Source: DAHUZL01 sp035533215
Lineage (GTDB): Bacteria > Chloroflexota > Dormibacteria > Aeolococcales > Bog-877
Assembly: GCA_035533215.1 (NCBI GenBank)
Contig: DATLUG010000032.1
Coordinates: 1-20,036 of the forward strand
Length of the DNA stretch: 20,036 nt
Direction of reading: 5' to 3'
This document shows, piece by piece, positions 1 through 7,186 of this stretch. How positions within the stretch are numbered: position 1 is the stretch's first letter; every line of letters begins with the position of its first letter. A model generated the notes under the pieces. It worked only from the letters and a program-made list of their open reading frames with translations, made no database searches and was not told where the DNA came from. Both the position numbers and the translations under genes were made by a program.

Positions 1-1163
1 GGGCGGTCGACCCCGGGGCCGCCGGGCCCGCCTGGGCGCGCGCGACCCGGCGCCGCGACGCGATCGCCGAGGGGCGCGACGACGCCGAGGCCGCGGCCCA
101 GCTGCTGGCGACCGGTGCCACCCTGGTCCGGGGACGGGGGGTGATCGAGGGCCCCGGCCGGCTCCGGGTCGGGGACCGCCTGCTGGCCTGGGGGGCGCTG
201 GTCATCGCGACCGGGTCGACCGACGTGAGGCCCACCATCCCCGGCCTCGACCTGGTGCCGACCTGGAGCAGCGACGAGGCCCTGGCCGCCGACGAGCTCC
301 CGGCGTCGCTGGCCATCCTCGGGGGCGGCCCGGTGGGCTGTGAGCTGGCCCAGGTGTACGCGAGCTTCGGCAGCCGGGTCACCCTGGTGGAGGCGGAGTC
401 GGGGCTCCTCCCCCGCGAGGAGCCGCTGGCCGGCGAGCTGGTGGCGGAGGTGCTCCGGGCCGACGGGGCGGTGGTGCGGCTCGGCACCCGGGTGGAGGCG
501 GCGAGCCTCGAGGCGGGGCGGGCGCGGCTGCGGTGCCACGACGGCACCGCCATCGTGGTCGACCGGGTGCTGCTGGGGCTGGGCCGGCGGCCGCGCACCG
601 ACGGGATCGGCCTGGAGACCCTGGGCCTGGCCCCCGGCGGCGGCGGGCTCGCGATCGACGACCGCTGCCGGGTGATCGGCCCGGAGCACGTCTACGCCGC
701 CGGCGACGTCACCGCGGTGGCGCCCTTCACCCACACCGCCGCCTACCAGGGCCGGATCGTCGCGTCCGCGCTCGCCGGCGGGTCCGCCCGGGCCGACTAC
801 CGGGCCATCCCCCGGGTCGTGTACACGACGCCGCCGGTGGCCGCGGTCGGCCGGACCGAGTCCCAGGCCCGCGCCGAGGGCGCCGAGGTGGTCACCGCCG
901 AGGCCGAGGTCGGTGCCACCGCCCGCGCCGCGGCGGACGGGGACCGGCTCGGGCGGGTGAAGCTGGTGGCCGACCGGGAGGAGGGGATCCTCCTCGGCGC
1001 GTGCGCGGTGGGTGGGGGCGCCGACGCCTTCATCGGCGAGCTCGCGCTCGCCATCCGGGCGCGGGTGCCGGTGGCGCTGCTGGCGGAGCTGGTGCACCCG
1101 TTCCCCAGCCAGCCCGAGGTGCTCGAGCCCGCGCTGCGGTCCCTCGCCGCCGCCTGCACCTGA
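1..1163 (+). CDS. Pyridine nucleotide-disulfide oxidoreductase (partial, 5' end missing)
   Basis: FAD/NAD(P)H-dependent oxidoreductase of the dihydrolipoamide dehydrogenase/mercuric reductase superfamily. The frame is open from base 3, and its first residues already resemble the interior of the family, so the gene starts before the window. About 386 residues are visible of an expected 450-480. A Rossmann NAD(P) motif, GGGPVGCELAQVYASFGSRV, begins near base 321. The second FAD motif (YAAGDVTAVAPFTHTAAYQG) lies near base 692. The C-terminal dimerisation domain ends with HPFPSQPE near base 1096, which fits the family's catalytic His/Glu site. The N-terminal FAD motif and redox CxxxxC lie outside the window, so the substrate (lipoamide, metal or other disulfide) cannot be decided. 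A GTG at 141 is an internal codon, not a credible start. An inverted repeat follows the stop. Confidence 0.88.
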   Translation, partial: AVDPGAAGPAWARATRRRDAIAEGRDDAEAAAQLLATGATLVRGRGVIEGPGRLRVGDRLLAWGALVIATGSTDVRPTIPGLDLVPTWSSDEALAADELPASLAILGGGPVGCELAQVYASFGSRVTLVEAESGLLPREEPLAGELVAEVLRADGAVVRLGTRVEAASLEAGRARLRCHDGTAIVVDRVLLGLGRRPRTDGIGLETLGLAPGGGGLAIDDRCRVIGPEHVYAAGDVTAVAPFTHTAAYQGRIVASALAGGSARADYRAIPRVVYTTPPVAAVGRTESQARAEGAEVVTAEAEVGATARAAADGDRLGRVKLVADREEGILLGACAVGGGADAFIGELALAIRARVPVALLAELVHPFPSQPEVLEPALRSLAAACT

Positions 1164-1165
1164 GC

Positions 1166-1218
1166 CGCCGGCCCAGCGCGCCGGGCTCGCTCCGGGCGCG
1201 GCCTAGACTGGGCCGGCG
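1166..1218. repeat. 11-bp perfect inverted repeat after the oxidoreductase stop
   Basis: CGCCGGCCCAG at 1166-1176 is exactly complementary to CTGGGCCGGCG at 1208-1218, with a 31-nt G+C-rich interior that can itself fold. It begins 3 nt after the oxidoreductase stop, and its right arm overlaps the TAGACT box before tdh. It could act as a terminator without a U-tract, or as an operator. The sequence shows the symmetry only. Confidence 0.45.
1204..1209 (+). promoter_or_regulatory. Candidate -10 box TAGACT upstream of tdh
   Basis: TAGACT is an A/T-containing hexamer in an otherwise G+C-rich gap, 58 nt before the tdh ATG. No convincing -35 hexamer is seen about 17 bp upstream. It is the only good TANNNT candidate between 1164 and 1267. 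Confidence 0.4.
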
Positions 1219-1267
1219 CTCCGGACGTGACCCGCCACCCGGGCGGTCCCGGGGTGGGTGGAGCACC

Positions 1268-2320
1268 ATGCGCGCGATCCTGAAGCGACGGACCGGGCCG
1301 GGCGTCGAGCTGGCCGAGGTCCGGGCGCCGGCCCCCGGGCCCGGCGAGGCGCTCCTGCGGGTGCTGGTCGCCGGGATCTGCGGCACCGACCTGCACATCG
1401 TCGACTGGAGCCCGTGGGCCGCCGGGCGGGTCCGTCCGCCCCGCGTCATCGGGCACGAGATGGCGGGGCGGGTGGCGGCGGTCGGGCCCGGGGTCGAGCG
1501 CCCCAGGGTGGGGGAGCTGGTCGGGGTCGAGACCCACCTCGTCGACGGGGTCTGCCGGCAGTGCCGCCGCGGCAACTACCACGTCTGCGAGGCGACCAGG
1601 ATCCTGGGGGTCGACGTCGACGGCACCCTCGCCGAGGCGGTCGTCGTCCCGGCCCGGAACTGCTGGCCCACCCCGGAGGCGCTGGGGCCGGAGGTGACGG
1701 CCTTCCAGGAGCCGATGGGCAACGCCGTCCACGCGGCCCTCCAGGGCCCGCTCCACGACCGCACCGTGCTGGTCACCGGCTCCGGCCCCATCGGCTGCGC
1801 CGCGGTGGGGGTGGCCCGGGCCGAGGGGGCCGCCCGGGTGGTCGCGGTGGACCGGACGCGAGAGCGGCTGACCATGGCCCGGGCGATGGGCGCCGACGCC
1901 GTGGTCGACACCGGGCCCCTGGCGCCGCCGGACCTCACCGGCGCGCTGGCCGAGGCGCTGGGCGGCGAGGCCGACGTGGTTCTGGAGATGGCCGGAGCCC
2001 CGGACCTCCTCCTGGCCGGCCTCGCGGTCCTCGCCCCGGGGGGCTGGCTGAGCCTGCTCGGGCTCGGCAACACCGCCGCGACCCTGGACCTCGACCGGCT
2101 GGTGGTGATGCGCGGGGTGACCGTGTTCGGGGTCACCGGGCGGCGCCAGTTCGACACCTGGGTGAGGACCACGGGGTACCTGGAGTCGGGCGCGGTCGAC
2201 GTGCGTCCCCTCCTCACCCACCGGTTCCCCATCGACCGATTCGCGGAGGCGCTGGCGGTGGCGCGCTCCGGCCGGGGCGGCAAGGTGCTGATCTATCCTG
2301 GCGATGGACCCCATCCATGA
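1268..2320 (+). CDS. tdh: L-threonine 3-dehydrogenase (zinc-dependent MDR family)
   Basis: NAD-dependent oxidation of L-threonine to 2-amino-3-ketobutyrate in the cytosol. The 350 residues match the family's usual 340-350. Catalytic zinc region: C38 in GICGTDLH, H63-E64 in GHE, and E148 in QEPMGNAVH. The NAD fold has GSGPIG at 171-176. The structural zinc loop reads D93-C96-C99-C107, so the first of the usual four cysteines (E. coli numbering coincides) is Asp. The start at ATG 1268 gives the normal N-terminus (MRAILKRR). Its stop overlaps the kbl ATG (ATGA, 2317-2320), and Kbl consumes its unstable product, which strongly supports Tdh over a generic sorbitol/alcohol dehydrogenase. Regulation is unknown apart from a possible TAGACT promoter. 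Confidence 0.88.
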   Translation: MRAILKRRTGPGVELAEVRAPAPGPGEALLRVLVAGICGTDLHIVDWSPWAAGRVRPPRVIGHEMAGRVAAVGPGVERPRVGELVGVETHLVDGVCRQCRRGNYHVCEATRILGVDVDGTLAEAVVVPARNCWPTPEALGPEVTAFQEPMGNAVHAALQGPLHDRTVLVTGSGPIGCAAVGVARAEGAARVVAVDRTRERLTMARAMGADAVVDTGPLAPPDLTGALAEALGGEADVVLEMAGAPDLLLAGLAVLAPGGWLSLLGLGNTAATLDLDRLVVMRGVTVFGVTGRRQFDTWVRTTGYLESGAVDVRPLLTHRFPIDRFAEALAVARSGRGGKVLIYPGDGPHP

Positions 2321-3525
2321 CTGATTGCCTCGCCAGCCTTCGCGCCGAGCTCGACGCCCTGCGCGCCGAGGGGCGCCTGCGGCCGCTGGCCGTGCTGGAG
2401 GGGCCCCAGGACGCCGAGGTGACGATCGACGGGCGCCGGCTGATCAACCTCTCCTCCAACAACTACCTCGGACTCAACACCCACCCCCAGCTGGTGGCGG
2501 CGGCGGTGGCGGCGGCGCGGACCTGGGGCGCCGGCTCGGGGGCGGTCCGCACCATCGCCGGGACCCAGACCCTCCACGAGGAGCTGGAGCGGCGGCTGGC
2601 CGCGTTCAAGGGCACCGAGGCGGCCCTTACGTTCCAGAGCGGCTACGCGGCCAACCTCGGGGTCCTCGGCACCGTCCTCGGCGAGCCCGACGCGGTGGTC
2701 AGCGACGAGCTGAACCACGCCAGCATCATCGACGGGATCCGCCTCACCAAGGCCGCCCGGTACCGGTTCCGCCACCGCGATGTGGACGACTGCGAGGCGC
2801 AGCTGGCGGCGGCCCGGCGGGACGGCCGGCGGCGGGTCCTGCTCGTCACCGACGGGGTCTTCAGCATGGACGGCGACATCGCCCCGCTGCCCGCGATCGT
2901 GGAGCGGGCGGAGGCCGCCGAGGCCGCGGTGATGGTCGACGACGCGCACGGCTCGGGCGTGCTCGGCCGCGGCGGCCGCGGCACCGTCGACCACTTCCAG
3001 CTCCATGGCCGGGTCCTGATCCAGGTCGGCACCCTGAGCAAGGCGATCGGGGTGCTGGGCGGCTACGTCGCGGGGCCGATGGCGGTGCGGGAGCTCCTGG
3101 TCCACGGGTCGCGGCCGTTCCTCTTCAGCACCTCGCACCCGCCGGCGGTGGTGGCGGCCTGCATCGCGGCGCTGGCGGTGCTGGAGGCGGAGCCCGAGCG
3201 CCAGGAGCGCCTCTGGACCAACGCCCGCCGCTTCAAGCTCGGGCTCCAGGGGCTGGGATTCGACTGCGGCGGCAGCGAGACGCCGATCACGCCGGTGATC
3301 GTGGGGGAGGCGGGCCGGGCGATGGCGCTCGCCGACGCCCTCCGCGAACGGGGGGTCTTCGCCCAGGGGATCGGGTTTCCCACCGTGGCCCGCGACCGGG
3401 GTCGGGTGCGGACGATCGTCACCGCCGGGCACACCGCCGAACAGCTGGACCGGGCTCTCGACGCGTTCGCCTCGGCCGGCCGGGCGCTCGGCCTGCTCGG
3501 CCCCATCGCCGTGGCCCGGCCGTAA
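2317..3525 (+). CDS. kbl: Glycine C-acetyltransferase (2-amino-3-ketobutyrate CoA ligase)
   Basis: PLP-dependent alpha-oxoamine synthase that cleaves 2-amino-3-ketobutyrate with CoA to glycine and acetyl-CoA. The 402 residues compare with about 398 in E. coli. Visible motifs are LINLSSNNYLGL (42-53), the DELNHASIIDG substrate/PLP segment, VDDAHGSGVLG (PLP-binding Asp/His), and TLSKAIGVLGGY with the Schiff-base lysine K242. SRPFLFSTSHPP follows. The ATG at 2317 overlaps the tdh stop by 4 nt, indicating translational coupling. Relatives such as 8-amino-7-oxononanoate synthase (BioF) share the fold, but the tdh neighbour favours Kbl. The sigma-factor gene begins 2 nt after its TAA. Confidence 0.9.
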   Translation: MTDCLASLRAELDALRAEGRLRPLAVLEGPQDAEVTIDGRRLINLSSNNYLGLNTHPQLVAAAVAAARTWGAGSGAVRTIAGTQTLHEELERRLAAFKGTEAALTFQSGYAANLGVLGTVLGEPDAVVSDELNHASIIDGIRLTKAARYRFRHRDVDDCEAQLAAARRDGRRRVLLVTDGVFSMDGDIAPLPAIVERAEAAEAAVMVDDAHGSGVLGRGGRGTVDHFQLHGRVLIQVGTLSKAIGVLGGYVAGPMAVRELLVHGSRPFLFSTSHPPAVVAACIAALAVLEAEPERQERLWTNARRFKLGLQGLGFDCGGSETPITPVIVGEAGRAMALADALRERGVFAQGIGFPTVARDRGRVRTIVTAGHTAEQLDRALDAFASAGRALGLLGPIAVARP

Positions 3526-3527
3526 CC

Positions 3528-4208
3528 GTGGCCCTCGCCGCCGACTTGTCGGAGGTGGAGGGGGGCCCGGAGCCCATCCCGCGGCCCGCGTCCGGCGGCC
3601 CCTGGCGACGGGCGCGCACCCCGGAGAGCCTGGAGGAGGAGCATCGCATCGTCCTCGCCGCCAAGGGCGGCGACCGCGCCGCCTTCGCCGAGCTCTACAA
3701 CCAGTACGTGGACGCCATCCATGCCTACGCCTACCACCAGACCGGCAGCCGCGAACGGGCCGAGGACGTCACCGCCACCACGTTCGCGCGCGCCTTCGAG
3801 GAGATCGCCCGTTTCGAGTGGCGGGGGGTGCCGTACTCGGCCTGGCTCTACCGGGTCGCCAGCAACCTCCTCGCGCGGGAGCACCGCCGGCCGCGGTGGA
3901 GCGAGCTCCCCGACACCGCGATGGACCCCGGCGAGGGGCCGGAGGCGGCCGCCGTCCGCGGCGAGCGAGCGCTGCGGGTGCGGGCTGCGCTCCAGCACCT
4001 GTCGGCCGATCAGCGCCGGGCGGTGGCGCTCCGCTATGGCTCCGGCCTGCGCAACGCCGAGGTGGCCAAGGTGATGGGCAAGAGCGAGGGGGCGGTGAAG
4101 CTGCTGATCTTTCGCGCGACCGCGACCCTGCGCCGCCGCCTCGGCCCGGACTTCGACGAGGGCCAGCTGGTCCAGCCGGGGCCGACGTCCGCCGGGACCA
4201 CGCCGTGA
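3528..4208 (+). CDS. ECF-like sigma-70 family RNA polymerase sigma factor
   Basis: Alternative sigma factor that directs RNA polymerase to a regulon not identifiable here. It has 226 residues from GTG 3528, 2 nt after the kbl stop; no clear ribosome-binding site is present, and GTG 3555 would remove nine residues. Region 2 spans about 48-122 (AAFAELYNQYVDAIHAYAY, AEDVTATTFARAFEEI, AWLYRVASNLLAREHRR). Region 4 spans about 149-206, with a helix-turn-helix (LRNAEVAKVMGKSEGAVKLL). About 45 N-terminal residues, rich in Pro/Gly/Arg, are longer than in typical ECF factors. The 3' end overlaps the next gene by GTGA, the usual layout of sigma/anti-sigma pairs. Proximity to kbl suggests readthrough from tdh-kbl, though an internal promoter is possible. 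Confidence 0.87.
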   Translation: MALAADLSEVEGGPEPIPRPASGGPWRRARTPESLEEEHRIVLAAKGGDRAAFAELYNQYVDAIHAYAYHQTGSRERAEDVTATTFARAFEEIARFEWRGVPYSAWLYRVASNLLAREHRRPRWSELPDTAMDPGEGPEAAAVRGERALRVRAALQHLSADQRRAVALRYGSGLRNAEVAKVMGKSEGAVKLLIFRATATLRRRLGPDFDEGQLVQPGPTSAGTTP

Positions 4209-4537
4209 GCCGGGCGGAGCGGCGGATGGCGCGGGCGCTCACCGACTGGCTGGACGGCGGTGAGGCCCCGCCCGACCCCACCACCCGGGCGATCGCCGAC
4301 ACCGCCCTGCTGATCGTCGACGCGCTGGCGCCGGAGCCGCTCTCGGCGAGCACCCGGGCGCGGCTCTTCGAGCGGGCGATGGCGGGTGGCGACGACGACG
4401 AGGAGGCCCTCTGGGCGGCGGTGCTGCGCACGCTGGAGCAGGTCCCGGGGCCCGCCTGGGTCGGACTGGGCGGCGCCGCCGCGGGCCTGGTGATCGGGGT
4501 CGCCCTCCTGCGGCACCGGGAGGCCGGGGCTGCCTGA
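4205..4537 (+). CDS. Small protein with C-terminal membrane helix; possible anti-sigma partner
   Basis: A 110-residue protein whose GTG start (4205) overlaps the sigma-factor stop by 4 nt. Residues 1-80 are predicted soluble and helical, with basic (RAERRMARAL) and acidic (GGDDDEEALW, 61-70) patches. Residues about 86-102 form one hydrophobic helix (VGLGGAAAGLVIGVALL), followed by a short RHREAGAA tail. That suggests a cytosolic N-terminus held to the membrane. No zinc-binding HxxxCxxC anti-sigma motif is present and I recognise no family. The anti-sigma role is inferred only from gene order, coupling and topology. No clear terminator follows. Confidence 0.7.
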   Translation: MSRAERRMARALTDWLDGGEAPPDPTTRAIADTALLIVDALAPEPLSASTRARLFERAMAGGDDDEEALWAAVLRTLEQVPGPAWVGLGGAAAGLVIGVALLRHREAGAA

Positions 4538-4690
4538 CCGCGGCGGCCCGCGGGCGCCCTTCGAGGGGCCGGGTCCGGCGCGCCGGTTTGCGGCCGGCAG
4601 GCGGGCGCGGGATGATCGGGGTCGCGTCGCTTCGCGTCGCGCCGTCGGTGGGGCGCGGCCGGCCCCTCGCGAGCGGGAGGACCCAGGAGG
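4538..4690. repeat. 153-bp intergenic region with a widely spaced 11-bp inverted repeat
   Basis: CGAGGGGCCGG at 4562-4572 is perfectly complementary to CCGGCCCCTCG at 4659-4669, 86 nt apart. Between them lies an imperfect direct repeat, TCGCGTCGC at 4622-4630 and 4632-4640. An AGGAGG box occurs at 4685-4690. No -10/-35 pair stands out. In such G+C-rich DNA the repeat may be chance or an mRNA fold. Confidence 0.35.
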
Positions 4691-5041
4691 GTGCAGGGCG
4701 ATGCGACCCATGTTCGCGCGGCGCTCGTCCTCCGGCGCGAGGAGCTGACCCGGGAGCTGGAGTCGCTGCGACCCCCCGCCGCCGAGGGCGGCCGCACGAT
4801 CCAGTACGGCAAGCGCGCCGGCGATTTCACCGCCGAGGCCCACGACCGGCTCAACCGCGGAGCCACGGCGCGCCAGCTCGGCCAGATGATGCAGGATGTG
4901 GAGCACGCCCTGCGCCGGCTGGATGCCGGCCGCTACGGGCGCTGCGAGGTCTGCGACGCCGAGATCCCCCCGGGACGGCTGGCCGTCCTGCCATGGGCGA
5001 CCGTCTGCGTCGCCTGCAAGGAGCGCGGGCCGCGCCGGTAG
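4691..5041 (+). CDS. DksA/TraR-type C4 zinc-finger protein
   Basis: A 116-residue DksA/TraR family protein; characterised members bind the RNA polymerase secondary channel and modulate transcription, often with ppGpp. The C-terminal finger is complete: C85-x2-C88, 17 residues, C106-x2-C109. Helical segments at about 9-27 and 45-80 would form the coiled-coil hairpin, although the acidic tip typical of DksA is not obvious. The start is odd. GTG 4691 is the only usual start codon in frame after the TGA at 4613, yet the AGGAGG box ends immediately before it and is better spaced for ATG 4701 in another frame. galU begins 41 nt downstream and could be co-transcribed. Family call is firm, exact role is not. 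Confidence 0.8.
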   Translation: MQGDATHVRAALVLRREELTRELESLRPPAAEGGRTIQYGKRAGDFTAEAHDRLNRGATARQLGQMMQDVEHALRRLDAGRYGRCEVCDAEIPPGRLAVLPWATVCVACKERGPRR

Positions 5042-5082
5042 GCGGTCGCCGGCAGCCGTCGCTGGACAGGGAGGCCCAGGGC

Positions 5083-5964
5083 ATGGCATCGATCGAGACC
5101 GTCGTCATCCCCGCCGGCGGCCTCGGAACCCGCTTCCTGCCCGTCACCAAGGCCATCCCCAAGGAGCTGATCCCGGTCGGGGGCCGGCCGGTGCTGCAGT
5201 GGGCGGTGGAGGAGGCGCGCGCGTCGGGCATCATCCGCACCGTCCTCGTCACCGGTCCCGGCAAGGAGGCGCTCGCCGCCCACTTCGCGCGCGACCCGCG
5301 ACTGGAGCGGGCGCTGGAGGCCCGCGGCGACCGGGCGCTCCTCGACGAGGTGCGGGCGATCCACGCGCTCACCCGCATCGAGGTGGTGGAGCAGCCGGAG
5401 CCGCTCGGCCTGGGCGACGCCGTGCTGCGGGCGGCGTCCGCCGTCGCCGGCGAGGCGGCGGTGTGCGCGCTGCTGCCGGACGACCTCTTCATCGGCCGGG
5501 TCCCGCTCCTGCGCCAGCTGATGGACGCCTATGCCGAGCACCAGTGTCCGGTGGTGGCGCTGCGACGGTGCGACGCCGTGGAGATCGGCCGCTACGGCGT
5601 CGCCGCCATCAGCGGTCCGGGGCCGGTGTTCCGAGTGACGGACCTCGTGGAGAAGCCCCCGCCGGGAGAGGCCCCCAGCGACCTGGCCCTGATGGGGCGC
5701 TACGTCCTCACCCCCGCCGTCTTCGCCGCGCTGGAGCGAACCCCGCCGGGCGCGCTCGGGGAGGTGCAGCTCACCGACGGCATCCGCGGCGCCCTCGCCG
5801 ACGGTCCCGTGGTCGGGGTGGAATACACCGGGCGGCTCCTCGACGTGGGCACCCTGGAGGGGTGGGTGCGGACCCTGGTGGAGCTCCTGCCGCTGGATCC
5901 GCGACTCGGCCCGGTCTTCCGCGCCGCCCTCGCCGCCACCCCGCCGGGGGCGCCCGCGACCTAG
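5083..5964 (+). CDS. galU: UTP-glucose-1-phosphate uridylyltransferase
   Basis: Makes UDP-glucose from UTP and glucose-1-phosphate, feeding envelope polysaccharide, glycolipid and trehalose synthesis in the cytosol. The 293 residues are normal for bacterial GalU. The nucleotide-binding signature AGGLGTRFLPVTKAIPKE lies at 11-28. EQPEPLGLGDAVL, LLPDDLF and VEKPPPGEAPSDLALMGRYV are the usual conserved blocks. The ATG at 5083 has an AGGGAGG box at 5068-5074 with 8-nt spacing, one of the clearest ribosome-binding sites in the window. It follows the DksA-like gene on the same strand. Related glucose-1-phosphate thymidylyltransferases differ in the KxIPKE region, so GalU is preferred. Confidence 0.93.
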   Translation: MASIETVVIPAGGLGTRFLPVTKAIPKELIPVGGRPVLQWAVEEARASGIIRTVLVTGPGKEALAAHFARDPRLERALEARGDRALLDEVRAIHALTRIEVVEQPEPLGLGDAVLRAASAVAGEAAVCALLPDDLFIGRVPLLRQLMDAYAEHQCPVVALRRCDAVEIGRYGVAAISGPGPVFRVTDLVEKPPPGEAPSDLALMGRYVLTPAVFAALERTPPGALGEVQLTDGIRGALADGPVVGVEYTGRLLDVGTLEGWVRTLVELLPLDPRLGPVFRAALAATPPGAPAT

Positions 5965-6011
5965 GCCGCGGCAAACACACACCGGCGAGCCCGGGCCCCG
6001 CGAGGAGGCGC

Positions 6012-6017
6012 TATACT
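6012..6017 (+). promoter_or_regulatory. Candidate -10 box TATACT
   Basis: TATACT differs from the TATAAT consensus at one position and stands out in a 119-bp G+C-rich gap (5965-6083). No TTGACA-like box is seen 16-18 bp upstream. It would drive the 104-aa, PHP and Pro/Thr-rich membrane protein genes, with a start site near 6023-6026. Confidence 0.55.
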
Positions 6018-6038
6018 AGCCCGCCAGATGCAGCCGCC

Positions 6039-6054
6039 GACGCGTACACGCGTC
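6039..6054. promoter_or_regulatory. Palindrome GACGCGT-AC-ACGCGTC, candidate operator
   Basis: Perfect 7-bp arms around a 2-bp centre, about 22 nt downstream of the TATACT box and 30 nt before the ATG at 6084. The position suits a repressor or other dimeric regulator acting just after the transcription start. The 8-mer ACACGCGT within it also occurs in the promoter region of the minus-strand gene at 7640-8155 (bases 8228-8235). Confidence 0.45.
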
Positions 6055-6083
6055 CCTTGTCCCCCGTGCTCACAGGTACCGCG

Positions 6084-6398
6084 ATGGCCATCCAACGCCC
6101 GCGACGCGGCGACGATGCCGTGCGCTACCCGAGTGTCGAGGGGGACTTCGAGGTCGAGGTCTCGCACGCGCTGAACAAGTGGTGCGTGTCGGTCCGTCGG
6201 ATCGCCGACCGCACCGTGGTGGCGGAGGACTTCTACCCCGAGCGCTGGAAGGCGATGGCGCGCGCGCAGGACTTCCTGCGCATCCTCAACCAGCGCAGCC
6301 GCCCCGGCACCGAGGGTGGCGACGGGGACCTCGACGCGCCGGCGCAGCCACAGGCCGCCCCCGGCGCACGGGCCTCCACCCCGGGCCAGAGCCGCTGA
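6084..6398 (+). CDS. Conserved-looking 104-aa protein of unknown function
   Basis: Not recognised. Residues about 10-70 look like a compact alpha/beta domain: alternating strands (FEVEVSHALNKWCVSVRRI, RTVVAEDFY), then a helix (ERWKAMARAQDFLRILNQ). The last 35 residues are Gly/Ala/Pro-rich and probably disordered. One Cys (C34) is present; no signal peptide or membrane helix. ATG 6084 is chosen because the conserved-looking segment follows directly; GTG 6066 in frame would add six residues, and neither has a clear ribosome-binding site. It is the first gene after the TATACT promoter and lies 14 nt before the PHP-domain gene, suggesting an operon. Confidence 0.7.
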   Translation: MAIQRPRRGDDAVRYPSVEGDFEVEVSHALNKWCVSVRRIADRTVVAEDFYPERWKAMARAQDFLRILNQRSRPGTEGGDGDLDAPAQPQAAPGARASTPGQSR

Positions 6399-6412
6399 AC
6401 GGGGCAGCCGCG

Positions 6413-7186
6413 GTGGCCGGCCTCCTCGGGACGGGGGCCGGCGCGGTCCCGCCCGGGTTCGCCGTCGCCGACCCCCACCTGCACACCACCCGGAGCGACG
6501 GGATGGTCAGCCCGCGCGAGCTGGTCCGGGCCGCGGCGCGGGCCGGGCTGGGGGTGATCTGCGTCACCGACCACGACACCACCGCCGGGGTTGCCGAGGC
6601 CGGCGACGCCGGGGCGGAGTTCGGGGTGGAGGTGGTCGCCGGTGAGGAGGTGACCACCAAGGCGCCGGGCCGCGTCCACGTCCTCGGACTCTTCCTCGAC
6701 GGCCCGGTGCGGATGGGACTCACCGTTGCCGACACCATCCGGGCGATCCGCGACCGCGGCGGCCTGGCCGTCCTCGCCCACCCGTTCATGCCGACCTACT
6801 TCGCCTCGATCACCCCGGCGGGGTTGCGCCGCCTGATCGCCCGTGAGCGCCTGGACGGGATCGAGCTCCGTCACACGAGCCTCACCACCAGGGGCCGGGC
6901 CCGCGCCCTCGACGCGTTCTATGCCGCCAACCGCGACGCCCTGGGGGCGGCGGTCGGCTCCAGCGACAGTCACTTCGGCGGCCACGACCTGGCCCGGACC
7001 GTCACCGCCTTCCCCGGCCTGGGGGCGGCTGACTTCCGGCGGGCCCTGGAGGCCGGGCTGACCCGGCCGATCGAGCGGTACGCCCACCCGCCGGCGCCCG
7101 CCCTGCAGACCCGGCTGCGGCAGCAGGCGCGCAGCCTCGGCTGGCTCTCCTGGCAGCGCTGGCGGGGCCGGGTGGGCCAGGGATGA
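6413..7186 (+). CDS. PHP-domain metal-dependent phosphoesterase
   Basis: Polymerase-and-histidinol-phosphatase (PHP) fold protein, 257 residues, predicted cytosolic phosphoesterase. Metal-binding motifs occur in order: ADPHLHTTRSDG with D20, H22, H24; TDHDTT with D53-H54-D55; GEE with E78; LAHPF with H123; SSDSHF with D185 and H187. This set matches the stand-alone PHP family related to RNase AM/YciV-type nucleases and 3',5'-nucleotide phosphatases, so oligonucleotide or nucleotide phosphates are plausible substrates. The substrate is not proven by sequence. GTG 6413 is the first start codon after the preceding stop. The 3' end overlaps the next ATG by 4 nt. Its last 25 residues are basic and Trp-rich. 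Confidence 0.87.
   Translation: MAGLLGTGAGAVPPGFAVADPHLHTTRSDGMVSPRELVRAAARAGLGVICVTDHDTTAGVAEAGDAGAEFGVEVVAGEEVTTKAPGRVHVLGLFLDGPVRMGLTVADTIRAIRDRGGLAVLAHPFMPTYFASITPAGLRRLIARERLDGIELRHTSLTTRGRARALDAFYAANRDALGAAVGSSDSHFGGHDLARTVTAFPGLGAADFRRALEAGLTRPIERYAHPPAPALQTRLRQQARSLGWLSWQRWRGRVGQG

Noticed and set aside
2304..2324. A tiny ORF (MDPIHD) after TATCCT near the tdh end
   Set aside because: It lies within the tdh/kbl coding overlap, is six codons long, and has no ribosome-binding site or conservation argument.
6028..6180. ATG 6028, 10 nt after TATACT, as a leaderless start
   Set aside because: It opens a different frame from the 104-aa protein and gives a Pro/Arg/Ser-rich product typical of shadow frames.
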